Assembly: GCA_963772375.1 (NCBI GenBank)
Contig: CAVYXG010000001.1
Span: 1,612,001 to 1,676,000, forward strand
Length of the DNA: 64,000 nucleotides
Reading direction: 5' to 3'
Source: DATBHM01 sp963772375
Lineage (GTDB): Bacteria; Actinomycetota; UBA4738; JACQTL01
This document shows, in pieces, positions 51,505-60,157 of the stretch. Numbering within the stretch: the stretch's first letter is position 1; the number at the start of each line of letters is the position of its first letter. The position numbers were made by a program, and so were the translations under genes. Below the pieces are notes generated by a model. That model was not told the origin of the DNA and searched no databases. It worked only from the letters and a program-made list of their open reading frames with translations.

Positions 51505-52176
51505 GTGGCCGTCACGAGCCAGCGAGTCGCCCTGCCCGAGCCGCCCAAGCCCCGGCACAGGGGGCGCATCCACCAGTTCGCCTCGTTCGTGTCGATCCCG
51601 GCGGCGATCGTCCTGTTCGTCCTGTCTCCCGGCCCGAAGGCGCACGTGGCCACGGCGATCTACGGCCTGGCGCTCGTGAACATGTTCTCCACCAGCGCGA
51701 TCTACCATCGCCGGACCTGGACCGAGCGGGGGCGCCGGCGGATCCAGGCCCTCGACCACTCGGCCATCTACCTGCTGATCGCCGGGTCGTACACCCCCCT
51801 CAGCCTGCTCGTGCTGAACGGCTGGATCCGGATCGCCCTGCTGGTGACGGTGTGGACGTGCGCCGCCGTCATGATCGCGTTGAAGCACGCCTTCCCCGGG
51901 CGGTTCGTCGCGCTGGCCGGGGTGATGTACATCGTGCTCGGGTGGGCGGCGGTCGCGGTCTCGCCGTCGTTGTTCCGCGGGATGACCGGCCCTGCCGTCG
52001 CGCTGATCATCGTGGGCGGGGTCCTCTACACATCGGGCGCGATCGTCCTCAACCGCCGCTGGCCCGACCCGAACCCGCTGGTGTTCGGATACCACGAGGT
52101 GTGGCACGTCTTCATGACGAGCGCCTCGACCTGCCACTACACGGCGATCCTGTTGACCGTGCTGGCGTTGCGGTAG
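51505..52176 (+). CDS. hemolysin III / PAQR family membrane protein
   Basis: 223 aa, seven membrane segments, with the family hallmarks STSAIYHR, ALDHSAIYLLIAGSYTPL and the C-terminal FGYHEVWHVFMTSASTCHYTAIL, containing the His/Asp residues that bind Zn in PAQR receptors. The bacterial members' role is membrane or lipid homeostasis, uncertain. Probably cotranscribed with the TetR gene. Confidence 0.9.
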   Translation: MAVTSQRVALPEPPKPRHRGRIHQFASFVSIPAAIVLFVLSPGPKAHVATAIYGLALVNMFSTSAIYHRRTWTERGRRRIQALDHSAIYLLIAGSYTPLSLLVLNGWIRIALLVTVWTCAAVMIALKHAFPGRFVALAGVMYIVLGWAAVAVSPSLFRGMTGPAVALIIVGGVLYTSGAIVLNRRWPDPNPLVFGYHEVWHVFMTSASTCHYTAILLTVLALR

Positions 52177-52180
52177 CCGG

Positions 52181-52681
52181 CTACGCGCCTCCCTCGCGCT
52201 CTCCGCGACGGTCGCGGATCAGGCGCCGGAGCGGGATCGCGTACCAGACGAACGCCATCGCGAGGAGCGCCGTGCCGCCGACGATCGCGGCCGGTGCGGC
52301 GCCGAACAACACGTCGGAGATGACGTACATGGCTGCGGCGGTGGCAATGGCCAGGAACGCGGTCCCGGAGATGGCGAACCGGTTCGCCGCGAGCAGCAGC
52401 CGTTCCTTGTCCCCTTGCCGGAACGTGATGCGGTGGTAGGTCGACGGCGCGATGAGCAGGACGACCGAGATCGCGGTGGCGATCAGCGCGACGAAGTACA
52501 CGTCCCTCTGGAGGTCGGTCATCCGGGAGTAGCCGTTGGAGAAGGGCACGGTGAGCAGGAACGCGAACAACACCTGGACGCCGGGGAGCACCACGCGAAG
52601 CTCGTTCAGGAGCTCGATGAGCTCCCGGTTGCGCCGCTCCCGGTAGCCCTCCTCGCGGTCCCGCGGGTCCTCGTGCCCCAT
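52181..52681 (-). CDS. DUF6328 family membrane protein
   Basis: 166 aa from the ATG at 52681, charged N-terminus (RDREEGYRERRNRELIELLNELRVVLPGVQVLFAFLL) typical of DUF6328, then four membrane segments and a basic tail. The family is common in actinobacteria and of unknown function. It ends 4 bases from the hemolysin III stop (convergent). Confidence 0.85.
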   Translation of the reverse strand: MGHEDPRDREEGYRERRNRELIELLNELRVVLPGVQVLFAFLLTVPFSNGYSRMTDLQRDVYFVALIATAISVVLLIAPSTYHRITFRQGDKERLLLAANRFAISGTAFLAIATAAAMYVISDVLFGAAPAAIVGGTALLAMAFVWYAIPLRRLIRDRRGEREGGA

Positions 52682-52705
52682 CGAGCGGGAGCCTACTCGC
52701 ACCCG

Positions 52706-52870
52706 ATGCGAGCGGGGCGGGCGAAGGCGGCCGGCGAGCTCCCGGGGGACGAGGACCCCGTTCAGCTCGCGTTCGAGCTGAACGCGCTGCTCATGCAGGC
52801 GAACTCGAGCTGGGTGATGTTCCGGGATCGGACGGCCATCGAACGGGTGCGCCGCGGGATCGACCGTCGC
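52706..52870 (+). pseudogene. C-terminal fragment of a TetR/AcrR regulator
   Basis: One frame reads PVQLAFELNALLMQANSSWVMFRDRTAIERVRRGIDRR, which matches the last helices of the ligand domain of many actinobacterial TetR regulators (helix 8-9 with the DPxxLAFExxALL motif). No HTH or other domain precedes it, so it is a truncated remnant; the reading frame then runs into the gene on the other strand. Confidence 0.45.
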
Positions 52871-52899
52871 CCTCGCCGCAGCGGCGCGCTGACCCTTCG

Positions 52900-53142
52900 C
52901 TACCGCACGACGACCCGGCGGCCCCGGACCTCGACTCCCTCCGCGCGCAGCCGCCGGGCCTGGACCTCCTCGTGGCCGGGCACCAGCCGGCCGGTCGACG
53001 TGACGACGCGCCACCACGGCAGCCCCTCGGACGACGCCACGACGTTGCCGACCGCGCGGGCGGCGCCGGGGTGGCCGACCTCCTCGGCGATCTCGCCGTA
53101 GGTCACGACCTCGCCCGGCCGCAGCCGCCGCAGGGCGGCCAC
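52900..53142 (-). CDS. alkyltransferase-like (ATL) DNA-binding protein
   Basis: About 80 aa from the GTG at 53142 (the start is uncertain because family similarity reaches back to SFEALVVAAL). It matches the MGMT DNA-binding domain: RPGEVVTYGEIAEEVGHPGAARAVGNVVAS then LPWWRVVTSTGRL. The active-site Cys of PCHRV is Trp (PWWRV), as in ATL proteins, which flag O6-alkylguanine for nucleotide excision repair instead of repairing it directly. It lies 35 bases after the HPPD stop. Confidence 0.8.
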   Translation of the reverse strand: MAALRRLRPGEVVTYGEIAEEVGHPGAARAVGNVVASSEGLPWWRVVTSTGRLVPGHEEVQARRLRAEGVEVRGRRVVVR

Positions 53143-53177
53143 GACGAGCGCCTCGAACGACCCGGAGGACGAGGCGG

Positions 53178-54305
53178 CTACAGGTTCCCCCGCTCTTCCT
53201 GCTCCCGCTCGATGGCGAGGAACAGCTCCTTGAAGTTCCCGAGCCCGAACCCCTTCGAGCCGTGGCGTTCGATGACCTCGTAGAACACGGTCGGCCGGTC
53301 CTGGACGATCTTCGTGAAGATCTGGAGAAGGTAGCCCTCGTCGTCCTGGTCGGCCAGGATGCCGAGCCGCTCGATCTCGCGATGGTCCTCCTCGACCTTG
53401 TCGATCCGGTCCCACAGCGCGTCGTAGTAGGTCTGGGGCACGCGGGTGAACCGCATCCCGCGCTGCCGCAGCGCGTCGACCGTCGAAATGACGTCCTCGG
53501 TCGCCATCGCGATGTGCTGCACGCCCGGCGAGCGGTAGAAGTCGAGGTACTCCTCGATCTGCGAGCGCTTCTTGCCGGGCGCCGGCTCGTTGATCGGGAA
53601 CTTCACCCGGCCGTTGCCGTCCCACATGACCTTCGACATCAACGCGGTGTACTCGGACGAGATCTGGTCGTCGCGGAAGTGCATCAGCTGCCCGAACCCG
53701 AGGATCCGCGCGTAGTACTCGACCAGCTCGTTCATCTTGCCGAGCTCGACGTTGCACACGACGTGGTCGATGGCCGTGATGCCGACCGGCGGTCCGTCGT
53801 CGGGGATCGGCTCCTCGGCGCGGTATCCGGGCAGGAACGGCCCGGAGTAGTTCTCGCGCTCGATGAACGAGTGGATCGTGTCCCCGTAGGCCTTGATCGA
53901 GGCGCAGACGACCTTGCCGTGCTCGTCCTCGGAGACCGTGGGTTCCAGGACCCCGACCGCACCGCGCCTCGTGGTCTGCTCGTACGCGTCGGCCGCGTCG
54001 GGCACCCGCAACGCGACGTCGCGGACGCCGTCGCCGTGTTCGAACGCGTGCTTCGCGATCGGGCTCTCGGGGCCCATCGCGCCGGTAAACACGTACCGGG
54101 CCTCGCCGGACTCGAGCACCCACGACGCGCGGTCGCGGACCCTGGTCTCGGGCCCGCTGTAGGCCGTCACGTGGAACCCGAACGCCTTGGTGTAGAAGAA
54201 CGCCGCCTGGCGGGCGTTCCCCACGTAGTACTCGACGTGGTCGATGCCCATCAGGGGCATGAAGTCCTCGGCGGGCGTCGCCTGCGTCGCCTCCGTGTCG
54301 GTCAT
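53178..54305 (-). CDS. hppD: 4-hydroxyphenylpyruvate dioxygenase
   Basis: 375 aa, two VOC domains. Fe(II) ligands are visible in AIDHVVCNVE (His), VQHIAMATED (His) and TVFYEVIERHG (Glu); the C-terminal helix SKGFGLGNFKELFLAIE is typical. It converts 4-hydroxyphenylpyruvate to homogentisate. GGAGGTGAGG precedes the ATG. No homogentisate dioxygenase is in the window. Confidence 0.93.
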   Translation of the reverse strand: MTDTEATQATPAEDFMPLMGIDHVEYYVGNARQAAFFYTKAFGFHVTAYSGPETRVRDRASWVLESGEARYVFTGAMGPESPIAKHAFEHGDGVRDVALRVPDAADAYEQTTRRGAVGVLEPTVSEDEHGKVVCASIKAYGDTIHSFIERENYSGPFLPGYRAEEPIPDDGPPVGITAIDHVVCNVELGKMNELVEYYARILGFGQLMHFRDDQISSEYTALMSKVMWDGNGRVKFPINEPAPGKKRSQIEEYLDFYRSPGVQHIAMATEDVISTVDALRQRGMRFTRVPQTYYDALWDRIDKVEEDHREIERLGILADQDDEGYLLQIFTKIVQDRPTVFYEVIERHGSKGFGLGNFKELFLAIEREQEERGNL

Positions 54306-54336
54306 TCCCTCACCTCCTGCGGTGGTCCCCAGCAGT

Positions 54337-55128
54337 CTAGAAGCGCCGGGCGGCGAGGACCGTCACGTGCCCCCACGTGCCGGCGAGCTCCCTGCCCTGC
54401 TGCACGCGCCGCTCGAGATCGCCGCTCGCGAGGTCCCGCCGGAGGCGCTCCAGGCCGGCCCAGCGGGAGGGTTCGTCCATGCGCTGCCAGTAGCTCGTGT
54501 TGCGGAGGTTGCGTTCGTCGGCGATGAGCGCCGCGTCGGTCTGCAGGGCCGAGAGCGAGCCGTCCTCCATTCCCTCGTACGCGAGCCGCCGCGCGGTCAC
54601 GCCGGCGAACCCGGCCTCCTCGAGCATGGCGACGTGCTCGGCCTCGGTCTCCCGGACCTCTCGGTGGATCGGGTGGTCGAAGTACTCGTGGGTGAACAGC
54701 GGCACGAGGTTCTCGCGGGTGAACACCTGCATGACCAGCGGACCCCCGCGGAGCACACGGCGCACCTGGCGCAGCGCCCGGACCTTCGCATCGTGGCCCC
54801 CGAACAGGTGGAACGCCGACACGACCGTCGCGCTGTCGAACGATCGGTCGCGGAACGGCAGCGCCGCGCCGTCGGCCGCGACGCACGATCCGGACGGGAG
54901 CTTGGTGGCGGCGCGCGCCAGCATGGCCGGCTCGGCGTCGGCCACCACCACCCTGAAGCCGTCGGACGCGAGCGGCGCCGCGTAGTTGCCGGTCCCGCCG
55001 GCGAGGTCGAGCAGGCGGCGACCTGCAGGTGGACCGAGCGCCTCCCGCAGCGCGGCCAGGATGGTGGGGCTGGCCCGGCGGGTATCGTCGTAGGTCCTCG
55101 CCTGCTCGGCGTAGTTCCCCGGACGCAT
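54337..55128 (-). CDS. class I SAM-dependent methyltransferase
   Basis: 263 aa from the ATG at 55128. Motif I is LLDLAGGTGNYAAPLA, then VVVADAEPAML and the post-motif SFDSATVVSAFHLF. The acceptor is unknown. It is 31 bases after the hppD start region in reverse order, so the two may form an operon. Confidence 0.86.
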   Translation of the reverse strand: MRPGNYAEQARTYDDTRRASPTILAALREALGPPAGRRLLDLAGGTGNYAAPLASDGFRVVVADAEPAMLARAATKLPSGSCVAADGAALPFRDRSFDSATVVSAFHLFGGHDAKVRALRQVRRVLRGGPLVMQVFTRENLVPLFTHEYFDHPIHREVRETEAEHVAMLEEAGFAGVTARRLAYEGMEDGSLSALQTDAALIADERNLRNTSYWQRMDEPSRWAGLERLRRDLASGDLERRVQQGRELAGTWGHVTVLAARRF

Positions 55129-55184
55129 CCCCGAGACCTTGTCACCCCGGCCCGGTGGGCACACTGGTCCCGGGTCTGAAGGGA

Positions 55185-55580
55185 TCAGCCGTTGGCCGGC
55201 TGGGCCGCGCGACGCTGCAGCTCGGCGATCACCTCGGGCCACCGGCGCCAGTCGAAGATCAGCGTGCTGGAACGGATCAGCCCGTTCTCGACCGTGACCA
55301 GCTCGCCGCACAGGACCGGCCCCACCGGCGTGTCCGTGACGAAGTCGTAGAGGACGAATGCTCGGTCGCCCTCGACCACGATGTCCCGGATCTCGTTGCG
55401 GACAACGATGGGAGCGAGGTTCCGGAACCCCTGAACGAACGCCTCCCGGCCGGTCGTCTCCGTCATCACGGTTCCGCCGAACGTGGCCTCCGGGTGGACG
55501 AGCTCCTCGAGCCGGTCGATCCGCCCCTCCCCCGCCGCCGTCACGTACCCGCGGACCAGGTCCTGCACCGTTCCGCCCAT
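55185..55580 (-). CDS. SnoaL-like/NTF2-fold protein
   Basis: 131 aa from the ATG at 55580; an upstream frame extends to 55637 but adds sequence not typical of the family. TVQDLVRGYVTAAGEGRIDRLEELVHPEATF is the classical SnoaL opening, with the strand pattern GDRAFVLYDFVTDTP following. Likely a small polyketide cyclase-, isomerase- or epoxide-type fold; divergent from an HxlR regulator, which may control it. Confidence 0.75.
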   Translation of the reverse strand: MGGTVQDLVRGYVTAAGEGRIDRLEELVHPEATFGGTVMTETTGREAFVQGFRNLAPIVVRNEIRDIVVEGDRAFVLYDFVTDTPVGPVLCGELVTVENGLIRSSTLIFDWRRWPEVIAELQRRAAQPANG

Positions 55581-55635
55581 CGTCGCGCCCCTTGCTTCGG
55601 ATGTCGTTGTTGCGCTTGAAACTGTAAAGCGATTC

Positions 55636-55652
55636 ACTTGTATCGGTCAAGT
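55636..55652. promoter_or_regulatory. ACTTG-N7-CAAGT inverted repeat upstream of the HxlR gene
   Basis: A 5-bp-arm dyad 16 bases upstream of the HxlR ATG, in the divergent region with the SnoaL-like gene. HxlR proteins bind short dyads near their own promoters, so it is a candidate operator. Confidence 0.4.
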
Positions 55653-55667
55653 TGATAGGATCACGAC

Positions 55668-56369
55668 ATGCGCTCCTACGCCCAGTACTGCGGACTGGCG
55701 AGGGCGCTCGACGTCGTGGGCGAGCGGTGGTCGCTCCTCGTGGTGCGGGAGCTGCTCGAGGGGCCGCGACGGTACAACGAGCTGCTGGCCGGCCTGCCGG
55801 GGATCGCCACGAACCTCCTCGCCGAACGACTGCGGAGCCTCGAAGCGGACGGCGTCCTCCGCCGGCACGATGACGGCCGCTACGCGCTCACACCGTGGGG
55901 GCAGGACCTCCACGAGGTCGTGTACGCCCTAGGACGATGGGCCGGGCCCCTCATGGCCCGCCCACGAGGCGACGACGCGTTCCGGCCCCTGTGGCTGCGG
56001 CACATGGTGATCGCCAGGTTCGAAGGCATGGATCCCCTCCGCCGCGACCTCACGGTGGAGCTCCGCTGCGAGGACGAACTCATGACCCTGATCTCCGCCG
56101 GCGGGCGGGTTCGGCTTGCCCCCGGTGCCACGGAGGGCCCGGACGTGACGATCACGGGCCCCACCGACGCCGCGGTCGGGCTGCTGCTCGGACGGATCTC
56201 CCGAGCCGAGGCGGAGGCCCGCGGCGTGACGGCAACCGGGCAGGTCCGGCGCCTGCGGGGCCTCCGGCCACGCGGAGAGCGGCCGGCCGCGGAGCGTCGG
56301 TCCGGGCCGGTGCCGGGCACCGCCGGGGACGCCGATTCCACGGTCCGTGTGGTACCAATGCGGAGGTGA
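55668..56369 (+). CDS. HxlR family transcriptional regulator with SCP2-like C-terminal domain
   Basis: 233 aa. The N-terminal winged helix is classic HxlR (CGLARALDVVGERWSLLVVRELLEGPRRYNELLAGLPGIATNLLAERLRSLEADGVL). The C-terminal region (about 105-200) with VELRCEDELMTLISAGGRVRL and PDVTITGPTDAAVGLLLG resembles an SCP2 sterol-carrier-type pocket, a fusion common in actinobacterial HxlR regulators that probably bind a lipid-like ligand. Confidence 0.88.
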   Translation: MRSYAQYCGLARALDVVGERWSLLVVRELLEGPRRYNELLAGLPGIATNLLAERLRSLEADGVLRRHDDGRYALTPWGQDLHEVVYALGRWAGPLMARPRGDDAFRPLWLRHMVIARFEGMDPLRRDLTVELRCEDELMTLISAGGRVRLAPGATEGPDVTITGPTDAAVGLLLGRISRAEAEARGVTATGQVRRLRGLRPRGERPAAERRSGPVPGTAGDADSTVRVVPMRR

Positions 56370-56391
56370 CCACGCCGCCGGGGACGCGTTC

Positions 56392-57015
56392 ATGAAGCTC
56401 AAGATCAGCCAGCGCTCTGACGAGTTCTTCGACCTGTTCGCCGAATCGGCGAGCAACCTTCGGACCGCGACCGAGCTGCTCCAGGACCTGATCGAGGACT
56501 ACAACGACGTCGAGGTGAAGGCCCGGCGCATCCAGGACCGGGAGCACGAGGGCGACGAGATCACCCACGGCATCGTTCGCCGGCTGAACACCACGTTCAT
56601 CACGCCGATGGACCGCGAGGACATCTACGCGCTCGCGTCGGCGCTCGACGAGGTGCTCGACGCGATCGACGCAGTGGCCGACCTGTTCGTGCTCCACCGG
56701 ATCGAAGCGCCCCTCCCCGAGATGAAGGCCCAGGTCGACGTGCTGCTCCGGGCGGCCCAGCAGACCGAGGAGGCGCTCCGGGTGTTTCCCAAGATGCAGC
56801 GCGAGCGTCTCGAGCCGTACTGGAGCGAGATCGAACGGCTGGAGCGGGAGGGCGACCGGATCTACCGGCGGGCGGTGGCCGACCTGTTCTCCGGCGACTA
56901 CAAGGCCATGGACGTCCTCAAGTGGAAGGACGTCATCGACAACCTCGAGGAGGGGGTCGACGGGCTCGAGGACGTGGCGAACATCATCGAGTCCACCGTG
57001 CTCAAGCACGCCTGA
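56392..57015 (+). CDS. DUF47/PhoU-like phosphate-transport accessory protein
   Basis: 207 aa from the ATG at 56392. All-helical DUF47 hallmarks are VEVKARRIQDREHEGDEITHGIVRRLNTTFITPMDREDIYALASALDEVLDAID and FSGDYKAMDVLKWKDVIDNLEEGVDGLEDVANIIESTV. DUF47 proteins pair with Pit transporters and resemble PhoU. A second DUF47 gene (58226-58843) precedes pit on the other strand. Confidence 0.9.
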   Translation: MKLKISQRSDEFFDLFAESASNLRTATELLQDLIEDYNDVEVKARRIQDREHEGDEITHGIVRRLNTTFITPMDREDIYALASALDEVLDAIDAVADLFVLHRIEAPLPEMKAQVDVLLRAAQQTEEALRVFPKMQRERLEPYWSEIERLEREGDRIYRRAVADLFSGDYKAMDVLKWKDVIDNLEEGVDGLEDVANIIESTVLKHA

Positions 57016-57027
57016 CACGCCCGGAGG

Positions 57028-57237
57028 TCAGGACCGGTCCGTTCGCTCCCCCGCGTGCCGCCGGCGCCTTGCCTTTGCCAGCTCCTCCGCCGAGAGCAGC
57101 ACGGCCCAGAACAGGGCCAGCCCGATCATCGCGAGGTTCACCCAGCGGAACTCCGCCGGGGTCGGGGCGATCAGCAGCGCGCACACGATCGCGCAGCCCA
57201 GGAAGAACAGTGGCCGCCGCCCGACCAGGCGCGTCAC
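57028..57237 (-). CDS. small membrane protein of the pit operon
   Basis: 69 aa, GTG start overlapping the pit stop (GTGA). Two membrane segments (about 10-26 and 31-49) then a basic tail KARRRRHAGERTDRS. Family not recognised; a modulator of Pit is possible. Confidence 0.65.
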   Translation of the reverse strand: MTRLVGRRPLFFLGCAIVCALLIAPTPAEFRWVNLAMIGLALFWAVLLSAEELAKARRRRHAGERTDRS

Positions 57238-58226
57238 GACAGCCCCCGGACGATCTCCTCGACCAACCACGAGATCACGAACGCTCCCGGGATCGTGAGA
57301 ATCCACGCCCACACGACCCGGCCGGCCACCCCCCACCTGACCGCCGAGAGCCGCTGCGTGGTGCCGACGCCGACGATCGCTCCGGTGATGGTGTGCGTGG
57401 TCGACACCGGGATCCCGGCGTGCGCCGTGAAGAACAGCGTCGCGGCGGCCGCCGACTCCGCGCTCATGCCCCCGACGGGCTGCAGCTTCGTGATGCGCGC
57501 ACCGAGCGTGTGCACGATGCGCCACCCGCCGAACGCCGTCCCCAGGGCGATCGCGGTCAGGGAGGTCACCTTCACCCACCACGGGACCGCGGCGTCGGCC
57601 GGCAGCCGGTGCTCCGCGATCAGCAGGGCCAGGATCACCCCCATCGTCTTCTGGGCGTCGTTGGTCCCGTGTCCCAGGCTGAAGGCCGCCGCCGACACGA
57701 GCTGGGCCCGCCGGAACACGCGGTGCAACCGCTCCACCCGCCGGTACCGGTGGACCAGCCACAGGACCCCGACCAGCACGGTGAACGCCAGCAGCAGCCC
57801 GATGATCGGCGACAGGACGATGAACACCGCGATCTTCTGGATGCCCGAGGGGATCAGCGACCCCCACCCCGCCTTGGCGACCGCCGCTCCCATCATGCCG
57901 CCCACGAGGGCGTGGGAGGACGAGGTCGGCAGCCCGAACAGCCACGTGATCACGTCCCACGCGATGGCGCCCATGAGCCCGGCGAGCACGACGCCGAGGG
58001 TGAACACGTCCGGCTGCACCACGCCGGTCGCGATGGTCGCCGCGACCTTGGTCCCGAGCAGCAGCGCCGCGAAGTTCCAGAACGCCGCCCACACCACCGC
58101 GAGCCGAGGCGAAAGCACGCGGGTCGACACGACGGTCGCGATGGAGTTCGCCGCGTCGTGGAAGCCGTTGAAGAAGTCGAAGGTCAGGGCGACCAGGATC
58201 ACCGCGACGACCGCGAACAGCTCCAT
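57234..58226 (-). CDS. pit: low-affinity inorganic phosphate transporter (Pit)
   Basis: 330 aa from the ATG at 58226. Two homologous halves each carry the Pit signature, FDFFNGFHDAANSIATVVSTRVLSP and GHGTNDAQKTMGVI, with about eight to ten membrane segments. It symports metal-phosphate with H+. The start overlaps the DUF47 stop by one base (TGATG), so the DUF47-pit-small protein genes form an operon preceded by PHO-box-like repeats. Confidence 0.92.
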   Translation of the reverse strand: MELFAVVAVILVALTFDFFNGFHDAANSIATVVSTRVLSPRLAVVWAAFWNFAALLLGTKVAATIATGVVQPDVFTLGVVLAGLMGAIAWDVITWLFGLPTSSSHALVGGMMGAAVAKAGWGSLIPSGIQKIAVFIVLSPIIGLLLAFTVLVGVLWLVHRYRRVERLHRVFRRAQLVSAAAFSLGHGTNDAQKTMGVILALLIAEHRLPADAAVPWWVKVTSLTAIALGTAFGGWRIVHTLGARITKLQPVGGMSAESAAAATLFFTAHAGIPVSTTHTITGAIVGVGTTQRLSAVRWGVAGRVVWAWILTIPGAFVISWLVEEIVRGLS

Positions 58227-58843
58227 CAGTCGTACTTCACGTCGATCGACTCGATGACGTTCGCGATGTCCTCGCAGCTGTCGAGGGCGGCCTCGAGGTT
58301 GTCGAGGACGTCCTTCCACTTGAGGACGTCCATCGCCTTGAACTCGCCCGAGTACAGCCGGGCGACGGCCCGGCGGTGGATGCGGTCGCCCTCGTTCTCC
58401 AGTCGGTTGACCTCGATGACGTGCGGCATGACGTCGTGGTCGTCGCGGAGGCCCTGCACGGCGATCAGCGTCGCGGCGCCGGCCTTCCGCAGGACGCCGG
58501 CGAGCTGTTGCATTTCCGGAAGCGGCTCGGCGATCCGGTGGAGCACGATCAGATCGGCGGCCGCCCAGACGGCGTCGAGGATCTCGTCGAGGCCGGAGGC
58601 GAGCGAGAAGAGGTCCTCGCGGTCGAACGGCGTGACGAACGTGACGTCGAGCCGCTGCACGATGGCCCGCGTCAGGTCGTCGCCGTGGTGCTCCATCTCC
58701 CGGATGCGGAGGCTGCGGTCCTCGGCGTCGGTGAAGTCCTCCGCCAGGATGGCCAGCTCGGCGGTGGCGGCGACCAGGTTGGCAGCGGACTCGTCCAGCA
58801 GTTCGAAGAAGATCTGCTCGCGGGGGATGACCTGGAATGGCAC
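58226..58843 (-). CDS. DUF47/PhoU-like phosphate-transport accessory protein
   Basis: 205 aa, GTG start. DUF47 pattern as in the plus-strand paralogue: RSLRIREMEHHGDDLTRAIVQRLDVTFVTPFDREDLFSLASGLDEILDAV and LYSGEFKAMDVLKWKDVLDNLEAALDSCEDIANVIESI. It is cotranscribed with pit and likely regulates it. Confidence 0.92.
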   Translation of the reverse strand: MPFQVIPREQIFFELLDESAANLVAATAELAILAEDFTDAEDRSLRIREMEHHGDDLTRAIVQRLDVTFVTPFDREDLFSLASGLDEILDAVWAAADLIVLHRIAEPLPEMQQLAGVLRKAGAATLIAVQGLRDDHDVMPHVIEVNRLENEGDRIHRRAVARLYSGEFKAMDVLKWKDVLDNLEAALDSCEDIANVIESIDVKYD

Positions 58844-58845
58844 GC

Positions 58846-58878
58846 GTTCACCTCGGCGTCACATCGCGTTCACATCGG
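58846..58878. promoter_or_regulatory. three 11-bp direct repeats resembling a PHO box
   Basis: GTTCACCTCGG, CGTCACATCGC and GTTCACATCGG follow one another without gaps, 2 to 35 bases upstream of the DUF47-pit operon start. Actinobacterial PhoP binds 11-bp direct repeats with a GTTCA core, so this is a strong PHO-box candidate. Confidence 0.6.
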
Positions 58879-58942
58879 CGCCGGGAGGCTAGCGGCCGCC
58901 CGCGAGGGATGTCCAACGGACGGCGGCCCCGACCACCAGGAA

Positions 58943-58996
58943 CTTCACCGGTGGTTCCAATCGCCGACCCGGAGCATTCACCGGAGCGTTCCGTTG
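58943..58996. promoter_or_regulatory. pair of TTCACCGG..GTTCC repeats upstream of the PhoX-like gene
   Basis: Two copies of TTCACCGG followed after 2-3 bases by GTTCC, 35 bases apart, about 90-140 bases before the PhoX-like start. They share the GTTCAC-like core of the repeats at 58846, so they may be a second PhoP site serving the plus strand. Confidence 0.4.
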
Positions 58997-59086
58997 CACC
59001 CGCATCAGGGGCACGGCCCGGACTTCTCGACCCCATGTACTGGGGCTCGCGGGGCCGAGGGGCCGTCCCGGGAAGAGGAGATTCCC

Positions 59087-59987
59087 GTGCAGAAGAGACG
59101 ATCGGTCTCGGTCGGCGTCTCGGTCGTCGCCGTGGTCGCCATCACGGTCCGTCGCGACGCGCTGGGCCGCGCCGCGTTCGAGGGTCTCGGCATCCTGCCG
59201 GACGGCACCAGCTACATGGCCGAGGACGACTCGGGACTCGGCCCCAAGAACGGCGGCCCGGGGAACATGTTCTTCAAGTTCGTGCCGTCGACACCGTTCA
59301 CGGGCAGCGGACCCATCACCGACCTCGCGCAGTCGCCGTACGCGGCCGGGCGTGTACGGGCTGCGGGTGGGAACAAGCGGCACGAACTACGGGCAGGGCC
59401 GTGAGTTCGGGATGGGGCAGTGGATCCCGCTCGCCGGAGGTGCCAACCCCGACCTCGAGAACCAGGGCCTCGCCGCCGGGCTGACCGGCTACTACCGGCC
59501 TGGAGGACTCGGATCTCGATCCGGGCGCGTTCAGGGGGGGAACGTCCGGGTGTGCACGCCCTCCACCGGCGACGAGACGCATCACCTGTACGGAGAGGTC
59601 GTGTGCTTCACCGACGGCACCGTCGAAGCGGCGGAGACCAACACGGCCAGCCCGGAGATCCAGCCCTTCGAGATCGGCGGCACCAGCCAGGGCATCAACA
59701 TGCCGGACAACATCGATTTCCAGCCCGGCACGAACAACGTCGTCCTGAACGAGGACGGCGAGACCACGTTCGAGTTCGACCACAACAACGACATCTGGGA
59801 CTGCCTTCCGGACGGCCAGGATCAGGATCTCCTGTCCGACGGGTGCGTTCGCGTCGCGACCCTGAACGACCTGACGGCGGAGTGGACCGGCGGCATCTTC
59901 GACGCCACCGGCACCCGGTCCTTCGTCAGCATCCAGCACAACATCATCGGCGAGGCGACCATCCTCGAGATCACCGGCTGGGAGTAG
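59087..59987 (+). pseudogene. truncated and frameshifted PhoX-family (DUF839) phosphatase
   Basis: A GTG at 59087 with a strong GGAAGAGGAG ribosome site begins a signal-peptide-like stretch (SVSVGVSVVAVVAITV) that runs straight into the middle of a PhoX domain (LGRAAFEGLGILPDGTSYMAEDDSG), so the N-terminal half of the phosphatase is missing. An extra base near 59354 shifts the frame, after which VYGLRVGTSGTNYGQGREFG continues. A second, compensated shift around 59500-59540 garbles the expected RPEDSDLDPGAFRGGN. The tail (NIDFQPGTNNVVLNEDGETTFEFDHNNDIW) is typical of PhoX calcium sites. It is probably a decayed Pho-regulon alkaline phosphatase. Confidence 0.75.
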
Positions 59988-60157
59988 GGACAGCGAGTCC
60001 AGGCCCGCGCGCGGAGCACCGGAGCCCGGCCGTCACCAACCCCCGGCCGGGCTCCGGGCCCTCCCGCTTGGCCAGGATCGAGGCGCTGCGCCGCTCCGAT
60101 TCTTCGAGACCGACCCCGTCTTCTGAACCGCCGCCCCCGATCCCCTAGGCTGCGCGG

